NCBI GenBank assembly: GCA_004380135.1
Contig: QXCR01000146.1
Span: forward strand, 1-64,000
DNA: 64,000 nucleotides
DNA from: Stemphylium vesicarium
Taxonomy: Eukaryota > Ascomycota > Dothideomycetes > Pleosporales > Pleosporaceae
Reading direction: 5' to 3'
A program made the translations under genes and the position numbers. Numbering within the stretch: position 1 is the first letter of the stretch; every line of letters starts with the position of its first letter. Under the pieces are notes generated by a model. That model was given only the letters and a program-made list of their open reading frames with translations, did not search any database and was not told where the DNA came from. Of the stretch, positions 11,745 to 21,597 are shown one piece after another.

Positions 11745-12467
11745 ATGGCAAGCCGAACTCTCACACCAATGCTCCGCCAGGGCCTGCGCGCTTCACAGCG
11801 CAGTGTCGCTGCCGCGGTGCCATGCCGTCGCTTTCTGAACACAGAGACAGCGCCGAATCTGTACTCGGTGCGCGCAAAGGTTGTGGGTGCACGAACAGGG
11901 TATGTCCATCTCCACTCCCCCCTTCCGCAGAAGCAGAGTCCTGAACTGGTGATGGATGAGCATTGACAGCTAACTCAAAACTAGCCACGTCGACGGCGAG
12001 AACCTCAAGGTCGACCTCACGATGGCCAAAGCGCTCGGTGGTGCCGGCGACGCTGGAAAGACGAATCCCGAGGAGTTGTTTGCGGCGGGGTATGGTGCTT
12101 GCTGTATGTATCCCACCTTCCATACCAGTCCATCCTACGGCTCTCCACCTCCCTCTACCGTCCTTCTCAGATGCCCCCGACTAACGCAACGCCACCAGTC
12201 CAATCCGCAATGAACGCCTCCGCGCCCTCTCTCGGCGTAAAAATGCCTTCGAAGCCCGAAGATTCAATCGTAGAATCCACCGTCGAGCTCGTGGGCAGCA
12301 TGAAAGATCTCGACATGGGACTGCGCGTACAGCTGCTCGTCAAGGTGAGGGGGTTGGCGCAAGAGGATCTGGAGAAGGTGGTGTATAAGGCCAGGCAGGT
12401 ATGCCCGTATAGTCGGGCGACCAAGGATAATGTTTATACGACTGTGAGGTGTGAGACTATGGAGTAA
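11745..12467 (+). CDS. Ohr/OsmC-family organic hydroperoxide reductase, probably mitochondrial
   Basis: Exons 11745-11899, 11985-12103 and 12199-12467 encode about 180 residues. The first ~35 residues are rich in Arg, Ser and Ala without acids, so a mitochondrial presequence is likely. The body is an Ohr-type OsmC domain. The peroxidatic Cys91 sits in GYGACFQSAMN, rebuilt across the second intron, and the resolving Cys160 in VCPYSRAT, matching the two-cysteine Ohr pattern. Ohr enzymes reduce organic and fatty-acid hydroperoxides, usually with lipoylated protein or dithiol donors. Lipoylated dehydrogenases such as the branched-chain complex would share its compartment, but a direct link is inference. 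Confidence 0.9.
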
Positions 12468-12553
12468 ATCACCCTCCAGTCCAGCTGTATAGATTGAATC
12501 GAACGGAATGCAGTGACCAAAAGTTGTTTTGAACCAGGATCACAGTGATACGA

Positions 12554-14636
12554 TTATAACTTCGCACCCTCCCCTTCCAAAACAGCAACCAAAACCCCCT
12601 CCCCCACATCCTCGCCCTCCTCAACCTCAAACACCCACCCCACTTTCCCCCGCCGCGGACTCCGTACTTCAAGCTCCATCTTCATCTGCTGCACCACACA
12701 CACCACATCGCCTTCTTTGACCATATCTCCCTCGTCAACCAGCACCTCGACCAGTTTTCCCGGAAAGGGGATGATGACATGTGAGGCATCGGAAGGGTTG
12801 CCGCGGCGGTGCTGCGACGTTGCGGCTGATGCGCTGGCGGAGGTCGAGGTTAGGGTTAGGGTGTAGGGTGTTGATTGGGGTGCTGAGGAAGAAGTAGAAG
12901 ACGGTGTAGTGAAGAGGATATCTGCGCTTAGTGAAGAGGGGAAGTCATTGCGTAGGACGCGGGTTATCTCGAGGTGATGGGGTGCTGGTGTTTCGTTCGA
13001 TTTGGGGGTTTGGGTGGGGGATAGGGCGAGAGACCAGGCGTCGCCTTTTCTGAAGAGAATGTTTGCTGTTGCTGCCGTGGCTAAGGTTGACGAAGATGTC
13101 GTAGTGTGCGTGGCTAGCGCGTTAGATGGTGGCATTGAGTCGATGTTCAGACTCTGCTGAAGCAGTTCAGATTGTTTGCTTTCCAGCCACTGGGTATCGC
13201 ATCTCCCGGCTCGGAAATCGGGGTGTGCGACGATGGCTCCTAGCATCGGGATGTTTGTTTTCACGCCGTTGATGCTCGTGTCGTTTAGTGCGCGTTGGGC
13301 TTTTCGCACCACGTCGGCCCAGCAGCTCGCTGTTACGATTACTTTTGCGATTAGACTGTCAAAATCTGCGGTCACGACTGCGGGGCATCCGCTGATGAGG
13401 TGTGTATCCACGCGAATACCATTTCCGGTCGGGAGCTGGAAGGACGAGATTTTTCCGATGGAGAGGGACCAGTCGCTTTGGACGTTCTCGGCTGTGATTC
13501 GTAGCTGGATTGAATGGGCGGGCGGGGGCTGTTTTGGATCACGGGGTGTGGTGGGTAGACCGCAGCTCTCCAGTGTAGCTCCCTGAGTGAGCAGGAGTTG
13601 GGCTTTCACAATGTCGGTCATGGAAATGCACTCCGTGATTGTGTGTTCGACTTGTAAGCGGGGGTTTACTTCGAGGAAATAGTGTTGCTTTGTAGTTGGG
13701 TTGACAAGAAACTCGAATGTGCCTAGGGAGAAGTAGTGAACCTGTTCGGATATTAGACTTGTGTGTTGGTTGTGGAGTTGGTATACGAACGTGTCTGGCC
13801 ATTCGGAGTGCGTCTTCGATCACTTTGGCGATTAAGGCTCGGTCCGGGACAAGACTTGGTGCTAACTCGATGATCTTCTGGTATCGTCGTTGGATGCTGC
13901 ATTCGCGCTCCCAGAGATGCGTCACGTTTCCCGTGCCGTCGCCGATGATTTGCACTTCGACGTGTCGGAAGCCATCGACGGCTGCTTTCTCGGCGAAGAC
14001 CTGTTTGGAGGGACTCTCTTCGACTGCTCGTTTGACAGAGGATGCGAGTTGCCCTGCGTTACGAATGAGTCGGATGCCTCGACCTCCGCCTCCATCTACA
14101 GCCTTGACCATGATTGGATAGCCGACCTGCGACGCGAAGCGCTCAACATCTTCGACTCTGTTGGTTGGATCTTGCAGTGCTGGAGATACCCGTACGTTAC
14201 CTGTAATGAACTCAGTCAAGCTGGTCTCCAGTGCAAACCGTGATTACTCACATTTCTCAGCGAGCTGTCTCGCTTTCAGCTTATCTCCAGTATTGGCCAG
14301 GATACCCCAACCTGGGCCCACTACCACCGCACCGGCTTCATCCCATATTCTTTTGCAAAATTCCTCTGATTCGGAGAGGAAGCCATAGCCTGGGTGAACA
14401 GCGTCGATTTGATGTTGCTTTATTATGTTGATCAACTCATCAATATTCATGAAAGTGCTTGCCGAAGAAAGTTTGATGGCTTGGGCTGCCCGGACCGCAT
14501 GAGAGTCATCGTCGGCAATATAGATGGCGTATGTTTCGATGTCGAGTTCTCGCGCTGTGGAGATGATGCGCGTAGCTATCTCGCCTCTGTTTGCGATCAA
14601 GAGTCGCTTGATGGGCCTTTGCGCTGGTCTAGACAT
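12554..14636 (-). CDS. Acyl-CoA carboxylase alpha subunit (biotin carboxylase plus BCCP)
   Basis: Exons 14636-14252, 14200-13791 and 13741-12554 encode about 660 residues. The protein starts directly at the biotin-carboxylase fold (RLLIANRGEIATRI at ~11), with no mitochondrial presequence. HPGYGFLSE, then the ATP-grasp loop GGGGRGIRL, HVEVQIIGDG and EVNPRLQVEHTITE are all present. The middle linker is rich in Ser, Thr and Ala. The biotinyl domain carries QMKM, with the biotin lysine at ~619 and Gln where Ala or Val is usual. The C-terminus is AKL, a PTS1 peroxisomal signal. It faces the carboxyltransferase gene across a 449-bp shared promoter, so the two should form one split carboxylase. It is not the fungal 3-methylcrotonyl-CoA carboxylase by location signal; the substrate is unknown. 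Confidence 0.9.
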
Positions 14637-15085
14637 GATGAATGCAAGAAACTGATAAGGCCTGAGGAAGAGGCCGTTGAACCACTACGGGAGTTGATTC
14701 TTCTGATTTGCAGGATATAACTCGAGCAATTGATAGAAACGTGTCTGAGAGAAGCAAAAGCGCTGCTGAAACGTGAGATCAAAGTGACCTGAAGCCCGCT
14801 GAGATCGAACTGCCCTGTAATCAGACCACTAAGTGATTCTTAAGCAGTGATTGGGTGCGGAACAGAGATGACATGGTCGCGACAGTGGAGTTGCGAGGAG
14901 TCGGAGTGAGATGAATGAGGGTAAGCGGGGAGCTTCGAGATGCCTCGGTTCCCCAGCCGTACCCCAACATTCCCCCACAACTACCTTATACTAGGCCGAA
15001 CCATCACAATGTGACATGCATGCGTGCGCTTCACTGCTGAAGTACGGATTTTTAACATTTCAATATTTCTTTCCGATCCACCATA
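14637..15085. promoter_or_regulatory. Shared divergent promoter of the acyl-CoA carboxylase pair
   Basis: The 449 bases between the two start codons have no coding potential and drive two genes for subunits of one enzyme, so co-regulation is expected. The plus-side leader ends in a pyrimidine-rich stretch (ATATTTCTTTCC). No specific factor site could be identified with confidence. Confidence 0.6.
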
Positions 15086-16937
15086 ATGGCAGGTGAAGAC
15101 CAGAAGCCCCCGCACAAAGACGCGTCGACGTCATCGGACACCGCGAAAGACCGACTCGCCCAAGTCAGCTCCCACATCGCTCCCAACACGCCCAAGCGAC
15201 GAAGGCGAAAAGCGGCAGATTCAGATCTACCCGTGGATTACTCGGATATACTCGGGCAGATTGCGACACTGCGCAAGAGTGCCGCCACACCCGATCCGAA
15301 TAACAGGGGCTACTTGAGGCAGAAACAGGCAGGAAAATTATGGGTGCGTGAAAGAGTCGAGCAATTGCTTGATAAGGGAAGCTTTCAGGAAGTGGGAAGT
15401 GTCAGTGGCACCGTCAAGTGGAAACAATCGGGGTCAGTCAAGGAAGAGCCGGAGGGCTATGTGCCGTCAAACAATGTACAAGGTACGATGCGTGTGGAAC
15501 GCGGTTACAGGATGTGCTAACATAAGGCAGGTTTCGGAAGACTGCGAGGTCGAAAGATTGTTTTCACGGCCGATGACTTCTCGATACGTGCTGGACATGC
15601 TGATGGCGCGTTGATGGAGAAGACGGTATGTTTGGACATCTTGAACATGGTACACCTGCTAACAAGCCTAGATTTACATGGAGAAGCTTGCGATTGCGCT
15701 CAAACTGCCCATAGTAAAACTCGTCGATGGCTCCTCTGGCGGCGGCTCCGTCACCACAATCCGCTCAGCTGGCTTCTCGTACGTCCCTCCGATGCCGTCA
15801 TTCACACAAGTCATCCAACAACTTAATATGGGTATACCGAACTTGGGTGCAGTGTTGGGGCCAGCGATCGGCCTGGGGGCGGCTCGCGTCGTAGCTTGTC
15901 ACTTCTCCGTCATGGCCGGTGACATTGGTTCATTGTTCAATGCTGGTCCGTCTGTCGTCAAGAACGCCACTTTCGAAGAAGGATTGTCATTTACGGACCT
16001 CGGAGGTCCTGCAATGCATTGCACGAATGGCACTATCGACAATCTGGCACCGGATGAAGCAGGCTGTTTTGAACAGATTAGGACAGTACTAAGTTACCTC
16101 CCCGACTGCGGGACGAAACTTCCACCGACGATCGACTGCTCGGATCCCATTGAAAGGATCTCAGAGAATCTGCGATCAATCATTCCGCGATCTAAAAACA
16201 GAATGTACAACCCACGCGCCATCATTACCGAGGTTGTGGATCAAGGATCGTTCTTCGAGATTGGCGCACTCTGGGGGACTATCGCGATCGTTGGCCTCGC
16301 GCGGTTTGCGGGCAGGCCAGTCGGCATCGTCTCGCTCAATTGCGAGGTCAACGCCGGCGCACTCGATGCGCTAGGATCGCAAAAGATCACGCGCATGCTC
16401 AAATTCCTAGACGTCTTCAATATCCCGCTGGTCCAATTTGTCGATGTACCCGGATACGCCATCGGGACCGTCGCCGAGCGTACAGCGACGATGCGGCATG
16501 GCGTCACTCTAGCTGGGGCATACTACAGCACAACAATCCCCATCTTCAACGTCATCGTACGACGCGTCTATGGTGTAGCGGGAGGCATAATGCTAGATTG
16601 CCGCGACCCCCGCATGCGTGTCGCATGGCCTTCAGGTGTATGGGGCTCCCTACCTCTGGAAGGGGGTATCGAGGTCGGACATTCCTTTGAGCTCAAGGAA
16701 ATAGAAAGGAAGGAAGGGAAAGAGGCCCGTGACAAGCGATACACGGAGCTTGAGAACGAGTACAAACGGTTAATGAACCCAGTCCGCACTGCGAACGCGT
16801 TTGGCATTGAGGAAATCATCGATCCGGCATTTACGCGGCGCGTGTGCTGTGAGTGGGCAAGCCATATCTATGAGAGCTTACTGCCGCAGAGGATTGTGGA
16901 GAGGGTTACTGGGAAGCTTCAGCCTTCGTTCACTTAA
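15086..16937 (+). CDS. Acyl-CoA carboxylase beta subunit (carboxyltransferase)
   Basis: Exons 15086-15482, 15531-15625 and 15672-16937 encode about 585 residues. Residues ~75-580 form a two-half crotonase-fold carboxyltransferase: GRKIVFTADDFSIRAGHADG, KLVDGSSGGGSV, then NCEVNAGALDALGSQKITR, VDVPGYAIGT and RVYGVAGGIM. The C-terminal RVAWPSGVWGSLPLEGG and ANAFGIEEIIDP resemble a bacterial-type acyl-CoA carboxylase branch more than PCC-beta or MCC-beta, as far as I can judge from memory. The N-terminus has RLAQVSSHI at 23-31, close to the PTS2 consensus, and a basic KRRRRK at ~37. It shares a promoter with the alpha subunit. The acyl-CoA substrate cannot be read from the sequence. Confidence 0.9.
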
Positions 16938-17426
16938 CGCGGCATCTCAATGCTGCAGCCAACTGAAACTGAAGTCTCGACTCTCCAGCCACTCTTATTC
17001 CTCTCAGCGTACCAAAGACAAGTGAAATACGACCTTCTAGTATCGGTGTACGGTATTGAGTTTATGCGACAGCGACTTTAGGGATGCAGCATGTAAGCGT
17101 CAACACCCACGCATATCTACAAATCGAGCCAAAGACGATCATTTCTATCGTTCTCATCACACAATCTTTAACATATCCCGCGGATTATACGCCAGTGTCG
17201 CAAAACCCTAACGCTCTCGGCCAACCTACCAAACCAAGAACCAAGTGTGGTGGGTCACTTCGCACCACACAACCCCTCGACAGCAATTTTTTCTTTACCC
17301 CACATCTAACCCAACCCCGCCGTTACATCATCGCAACCTCAAATATCCCGGAAACAAGATCCCCATAGGCCCCACGCCTGTTTCATAAAAGTGTTTATAA
17401 ACCTTGTATTTTCGTTTTCTGCCATC
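16938..17426. other. Intergenic region between carboxylase beta and the tRNA gene
   Basis: There is no supported coding frame. It holds the 3' region of the beta gene and the upstream region of the tRNA. AAACCCTAACG near 17205 resembles a telomere unit but is a single copy. Confidence 0.5.
17392..17400 (+). promoter_or_regulatory. TATA-like element upstream of tRNA-Gln
   Basis: GTGTTTATAAACC lies about 30 bases before the first tRNA base. In some fungi, such as fission yeast, Pol III genes need an upstream TATA element at about this distance. Position supports it; function is inferred. Confidence 0.45.
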
Positions 17427-17568
17427 GGTTTTGTAGTGTATGTCTTCACTTCATCCATCTTTCAAGCTTGCCCCCGCTAATAAACCACACAGGTAGCGGT
17501 TATCACTCCGGATTCTGATTCATCGTCAGTGTCTTCCGGCAACCCCGGTTCGATTCCGGGCAAGACCT
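17427..17568 (+). tRNA. tRNA-Gln(CUG), interrupted by two intervening sequences
   Basis: Segments 17427-17437, 17493-17518 and 17534-17568 join into a 72-nt cloverleaf. The acceptor stem GGTTTTG pairs with CAAGACC (one G-U). The anticodon stem is CCGGA/TCCGG with loop TTCTGAT, so the anticodon is CTG (17515-17517). The T stem is CCCGG/CCGGG with loop TTCGATT. A 15-nt intron (17519-17533) follows position 37, the normal eukaryotic site, and contains TCAG complementary to the anticodon CTGA. A second insertion of 55 nt (17438-17492) sits in the D arm. It begins GTATGT, has GCTAATAA near its end and stops in ACACAG, so it looks like a spliceosomal intron. The Pol III A box is split by it; the B box GGTTCGATTCC is intact. 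Confidence 0.88.
17438..17492 (+). other. Spliceosomal-type intron-like insertion in the tRNA D arm
   Basis: The 55-nt segment has a GTATGT donor, a CGCTAATAA branch-like site ~13 nt before the end and a CACACAG acceptor. Its length lies within that of mRNA introns in this window (most 46-61 nt). Removing it exactly restores TAGTGTAGCGGTTATCAC, the standard tRNA-Gln D arm. It is flanked by GTA on both sides (AGTGTA at the left, CAGGTA at the right), so the junction could shift by up to 3 nt. Confidence 0.8.
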
Positions 17569-17573
17569 CATCA

Positions 17574-17579
17574 TTTTTT
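17574..17579 (+). terminator. Pol III T-run terminator
   Basis: A run of six T residues begins six bases after the tRNA discriminator base, the normal arrangement for RNA polymerase III termination. Confidence 0.8.
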
Positions 17580-17929
17580 GCCAACGCGCGTGCCTGTCAA
17601 AGAAACTCAAGTCATCTTGTCGCAGCTGGCCGTATGCTTTTTTGTTTCTTGTTTTGCGGGCGTCAGTAAGCGACTAGCACGGCGTGGCGCATACTCGTAT
17701 TGTCATGAAATCATTTCCTTTTTGCGAATGACATGATCTGATGGTCTTGACTTGGTTGCTTCAGCATTGCCGTACGATTCCGCGTCCAGCTCGTCGCTGT
17801 GCAAGGCGTGGCCGTGTTTTCACGTTTGCAGATAAGAAAGATTGGAGTGATTCCTCTCGTGTAGCTCGATGTTTTGTTTCAATGGCTACCTTGATCCTAC
17901 TTGGGACTCTACCACGTCCAGCAGCACGA
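17580..17929. other. Intergenic region 3' of the aldolase gene
   Basis: About 350 bases between the tRNA terminator and the aldolase stop codon. They probably contain the aldolase 3' end (minus strand). No coding feature is supported. Confidence 0.45.
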
Positions 17930-18891
17930 TCAAGCCTTCCCACTACTTCCGCAAATGTCCATCCACCTCTCTGTCTCCTTTTGTATCGCATGCATCTGCA
18001 TATCGATCAACTTCGCTAGTGGCGTTGTCGGCGCGTTCTTCCGCAACACCTCGTTGCCGACCTCCAGTAACAGCTTGTTGACGTTAAGCTTGACTGCGCC
18101 GGATCGTATACACCGCTGCATGACTTCAGCGGGGAAGTCATTTGTGCCATGTAGCGCGATCAGTACGCGCTTTTTGATTTGTGTGTTTATTGACTCAAGA
18201 CGGTCGTAGTGTAATTGGCCTTCTTTAGGGCCGGCGGGGCCATAATCGCCGTGCACGTTGCCGATTGAGGGCGCGAGGATATCGACTCCGGCGTCGATGA
18301 AGTTGTCGACATCTTCGGGTGATGTGAAGAGTGCTGCGTTGTATTAGCCATCAACCATGCCTACTCATTTGGAAGTTCATACCTTCGAGATCGCCTGTAT
18401 CAGCGATTCCGTCTTCCCCTCCTTCTATCCTTCCGCTCTCAGCCTCTACCGCAATGGCCCTGTCGTGACACTCTTTCGTGAGGACCTTTGTCTTTGCCAG
18501 ATTCTCGGCTTCGTTGTAATGCGACATGTCCACCATTACCGAGTCTACGGGTAGCGTCGCGATAATCTCTCGGATGTGGTCCACATTCTGTGCGTGGTCA
18601 ATGTGTAGGGAAAGTGGCACTGTCGTCGTCTTGACGGCATGTGCGGCAGCATGGGCGAGTAGAGGCAGTTGCTTCAGCGTCGATGGGAATAGTTGAATTA
18701 TGAGCGGCGATCGTTTGGATTCGGCGGCGCGTACAAGAGCGGTCAGTTGCTCAATGTTGTATCTGGCACTGTTAATGTTGCGCAACGAGTCTTCAAGGAG
18801 TTCCTTACGCAATTGCGGCCATGACACCATACTTGCCTGATGTAGCGGCTTTCAGGATCGCCAAAGTACGGTTCTCTTTGGTTGCTGTCAT
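17930..18891 (-). CDS. Class II ketose-bisphosphate aldolase
   Basis: Exons 18891-18809, 18762-18383 and 18333-17930 encode about 288 residues, the normal length for the GatY/KbaY/FbaA family. The first splice yields GVMAAIAYNIEQLTA, the family's N-terminal motif. Zinc-site residues are visible in HIDHA (H-x-D-H) and in GNVHGDYGP. EAESGRIEGGEDG matches the loop VEAELG...GGxED. The later motif reads LHGTNDFP where LHGGSG or LHGASG is usual. These enzymes split or form ketose 1,x-bisphosphates using zinc. It sits next to a Zn2Cys6 regulator, an SDR and an MFS transporter, which suggests a peripheral sugar or polyol route rather than glycolysis. The exact substrate cannot be told. Confidence 0.88.
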
Positions 18892-19615
18892 GTTATCGGC
18901 TTGAATTGCTGTTCACCGAGTCTCGGGAATGTGACGCTTCAACAGAGGTAATCGTCAGGTCAATCAGCTGCTACGCATTAGTGCTGAGGACCTCGGAAAG
19001 GTTTCGGAACAGAGGCGACACATGATAGGCAAAGTCGCGCGGATTCTTCGAGGCGGAAGAGATGCGGGGAACTTGACCGTTGATTGGAGCCCGAGACGAG
19101 CAGGTGTGGGCGCTCGCAATGCATGACGCTGACGGAGAAGCAAGTGTTGAGTCGGCGGCTGCTGCCGTCAACGGGGACTGATGCGCAGCGTGTGTGCCTC
19201 GTAACGAGGCACAAACATCTAGACGAACGGGAGGGCCCACACTCTTGAACACGCACCCCGCTTTTACCCCATCTTTGACAGCCTCGCACAACGTTGGAGC
19301 GCATCGGGTGGGGTCGAAAAGCTTGGATGATGTCTCTCCATACCCCAGGTACCCACAGCAGTGTGGTCGCAACGTGGCTCTCGTCCCTTCTTACCCTCGT
19401 ACCGGAAATCGGCACTAGGAAGACCCAGCTTGACAGCCCGAGGTCCCGTCCCCAGCTCGATAGACCTTTTGCTAGTGCGATAGTAAGCCCGAGATTGGTT
19501 ATGCTTGCGATGCGCGGACATGAGTGGATGGGTGCGCGAACTGTTCTTGGAAGAGTCCGGGACATGCACGGGGGCAGGTTTGATAGTGAGATGAGCTTGC
19601 GCAATGTGATGTCAA
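18892..19615. other. Intergenic region between aldolase and regulator genes
   Basis: This 724-base stretch contains the promoter of the aldolase (minus) and the 3' end of the regulator (minus). Several long but unrelated frames overlap here with no protein-like features; none is called. Confidence 0.45.
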
Positions 19616-21597
19616 TCATGATTCGGCTCGCCAGTAATTGGCCAAGTCCGTGAGTAATGTCTTGGGTGGAAACTTGGTAATGTCAAGAGTCTGCTCCAAG
19701 AGATGCAAAATAGCCGTCTGCTTGACAGGGTTCTGTACGCAAAGACCGGCTGAATATCGTAAGCATGTCATCAGGTTGCATATGCTTCGGCGAGAGGCTT
19801 ACCTGTGTATATAGCCTGAAAATTGATCATGGCACTTGGCAAATCCTTTCCCTGGTGCGTCATGGCAATTCCGCAGATGGTCTCAACACTTTCATCCAAG
19901 AATCGCTGTCGGATTCGAAACTCGTCAATCCCTCCTATCGACGGTTGGTTGATGAGAACAAGTATCCTGGCAATATGAAAGTTTTGGATAGCAGCTGCGT
20001 ATGCAGGAGGGTGGATCCAAATCGGTGTGAACAATTCTCCTGGTCTCTGCGGTGGCCCCTGATAGACAGGCTGGAAAGCGGATGGGAGCGCATGATACCA
20101 GTCTTCGAGGGCCTGTAACAGTTTTCCGCCTTGCTCGATACGCGTGTTCAAGTCGTATTTCTTTTCACTTGCGGCGAAGTCTACGCAGCGGCCACAAATG
20201 TAAACAATCCGCAGGGCCAGTTCGTCCGGATTCAGGTCCATTAGGCGCTTGGTGGGTCTCCATATGGTCAAGACTCGCCGTCCCTCGCGAAACGCGACCC
20301 AAGTGTCCTGGCGCAACCATTGCCACCAAGCAGCCCTTCGCAACGGATCCCTGCACTCCCCGTTGTTGTTCTGACTTCTCTGTATCCAAAAAATGCCACG
20401 AAGATGCCTCTCCCATGCCCCGTTGCTATATTGTCCTTCTGCATCCCACATCTCATATGTACTTATGAGTATAGAGGTGGAGATGATCTCCCTGGATTTG
20501 GAGTAGGACGGGTAGAACAGGTTCTTGGACAAGTAGTGCAGGGTCTCATAATAATATTGGGTCGCAACTTGAATAAGCGGACTTCGGAGATGGTTACTAC
20601 TGGTAACCTCAGGGCTCGACACGGGATCTTGGATGCTAAGTCGGTGAAGCTGCGGCTCGTTCAAGAGCGCCATGTGGCGTGCCGAGACAGCAAGCAGTGA
20701 CTTCAACAAGCCCACGTTGTGGACCGCTAGTGAAGGTACGACTGTCGTGAACTGCTTGGAGGGATCGCTAAGATCCAGGATGGGTCCAATAGAGGTGATG
20801 TAGTGTTTAAAAAGCACAAGTTCGTCGTCCGTCATAGGTATGGGTTCTGTGGAGTTCCATTGCTCATCCACTGGAGGCTCGGATTCAGTGGTTCGACCCT
20901 GCGGACCTAGTCGCGGGTCTATGTTTGGTGTTCCCGCTGCCGGACTCTGAGGTCTCGAAAGGCTGGTTCTATCCAGGTCCAAATTGAGATTGTACTTGTC
21001 AATGTTATTAACGGCATCTTCGGCAAGCAGGTCGTAATATGCTAGTGGTGCAGAATTGGGCGATGGCAACGAATTTATCACAGTTGATGGGGACTCAAAT
21101 AAGAGTTCTGGTGAGTTCTTCCAGGCGTCAGAGTCTATGTCCCCGTGAGCGGTCCTGCGGATGGGGGCAGGTGACAATGCAGGAGCAGATCCTTCTTCCT
21201 GTGCTGGCGAGGTCGACTGTACAGAGCCAGAGGCATTGCTTGGTGTGCCTGCCGGAGCATCGTTTGGGGATGAGTATATGCATTCCCGTTCGGATTTGGC
21301 GCATGTTGCGCATCTAGGTCTTAACTCGTCACATTTTACTCTTCTTCGTCTGCATGTTAGGCTGATCGCGTTAGCTGGCGTCCGCAAGATGTTCGCCACA
21401 GCTCGGGATGCTGTCGTGACGTGTTGAGGCAGCGCGAGGATGAGCTTACCAGCCAGTAGTTGTGCGCAGGCCCTGCGAGCAACAAGAAAGATCGAGTCAG
21501 TGATTGTCACAGACGCGCTGGACATGCATAAACTTACTCGTGCTCTGGATGGGCGGGGCTTTCGAGGCTTAGGAGGGCCTGTTGAGGATGCGGGCAT
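19616..21597 (-). CDS. Zn(II)2Cys6 transcription factor
   Basis: Exons 21597-21538, 21472-21450 (only 23 nt), 21361-19803 and 19749-19616 encode about 591 residues. The splice across exons 2 and 3 creates the binuclear zinc cluster. Cysteines fall at about 28, 31, 38, 45, 48 and 55 in GCLTCRRRRVKC-x6-C-x2-C-x6-C, which is a perfect C6 pattern. Ser/Pro-rich linkers follow, then a large helical region (~245-590) typical of the fungal_trans_2 regulatory domain (ARHMALLNEP, QYYYETLHYL). The short final exon replaces a false end at 19771 and gives the C-terminus LANYWRAES. It sits between the aldolase and the SDR/MFS pair, so it is the obvious candidate regulator of that group. Confidence 0.88.

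Noticed and set aside
12845..12865. Interstitial telomere repeat as a chromosome-fusion scar
   Set aside because: Only two units, in frame in a low-complexity coding linker; codon repetition explains it.
17201..17215. ACCCTAAC as a possible telomerase RNA template
   Set aside because: Only one short match, without the 1.5 repeat template length or any visible TR structure.
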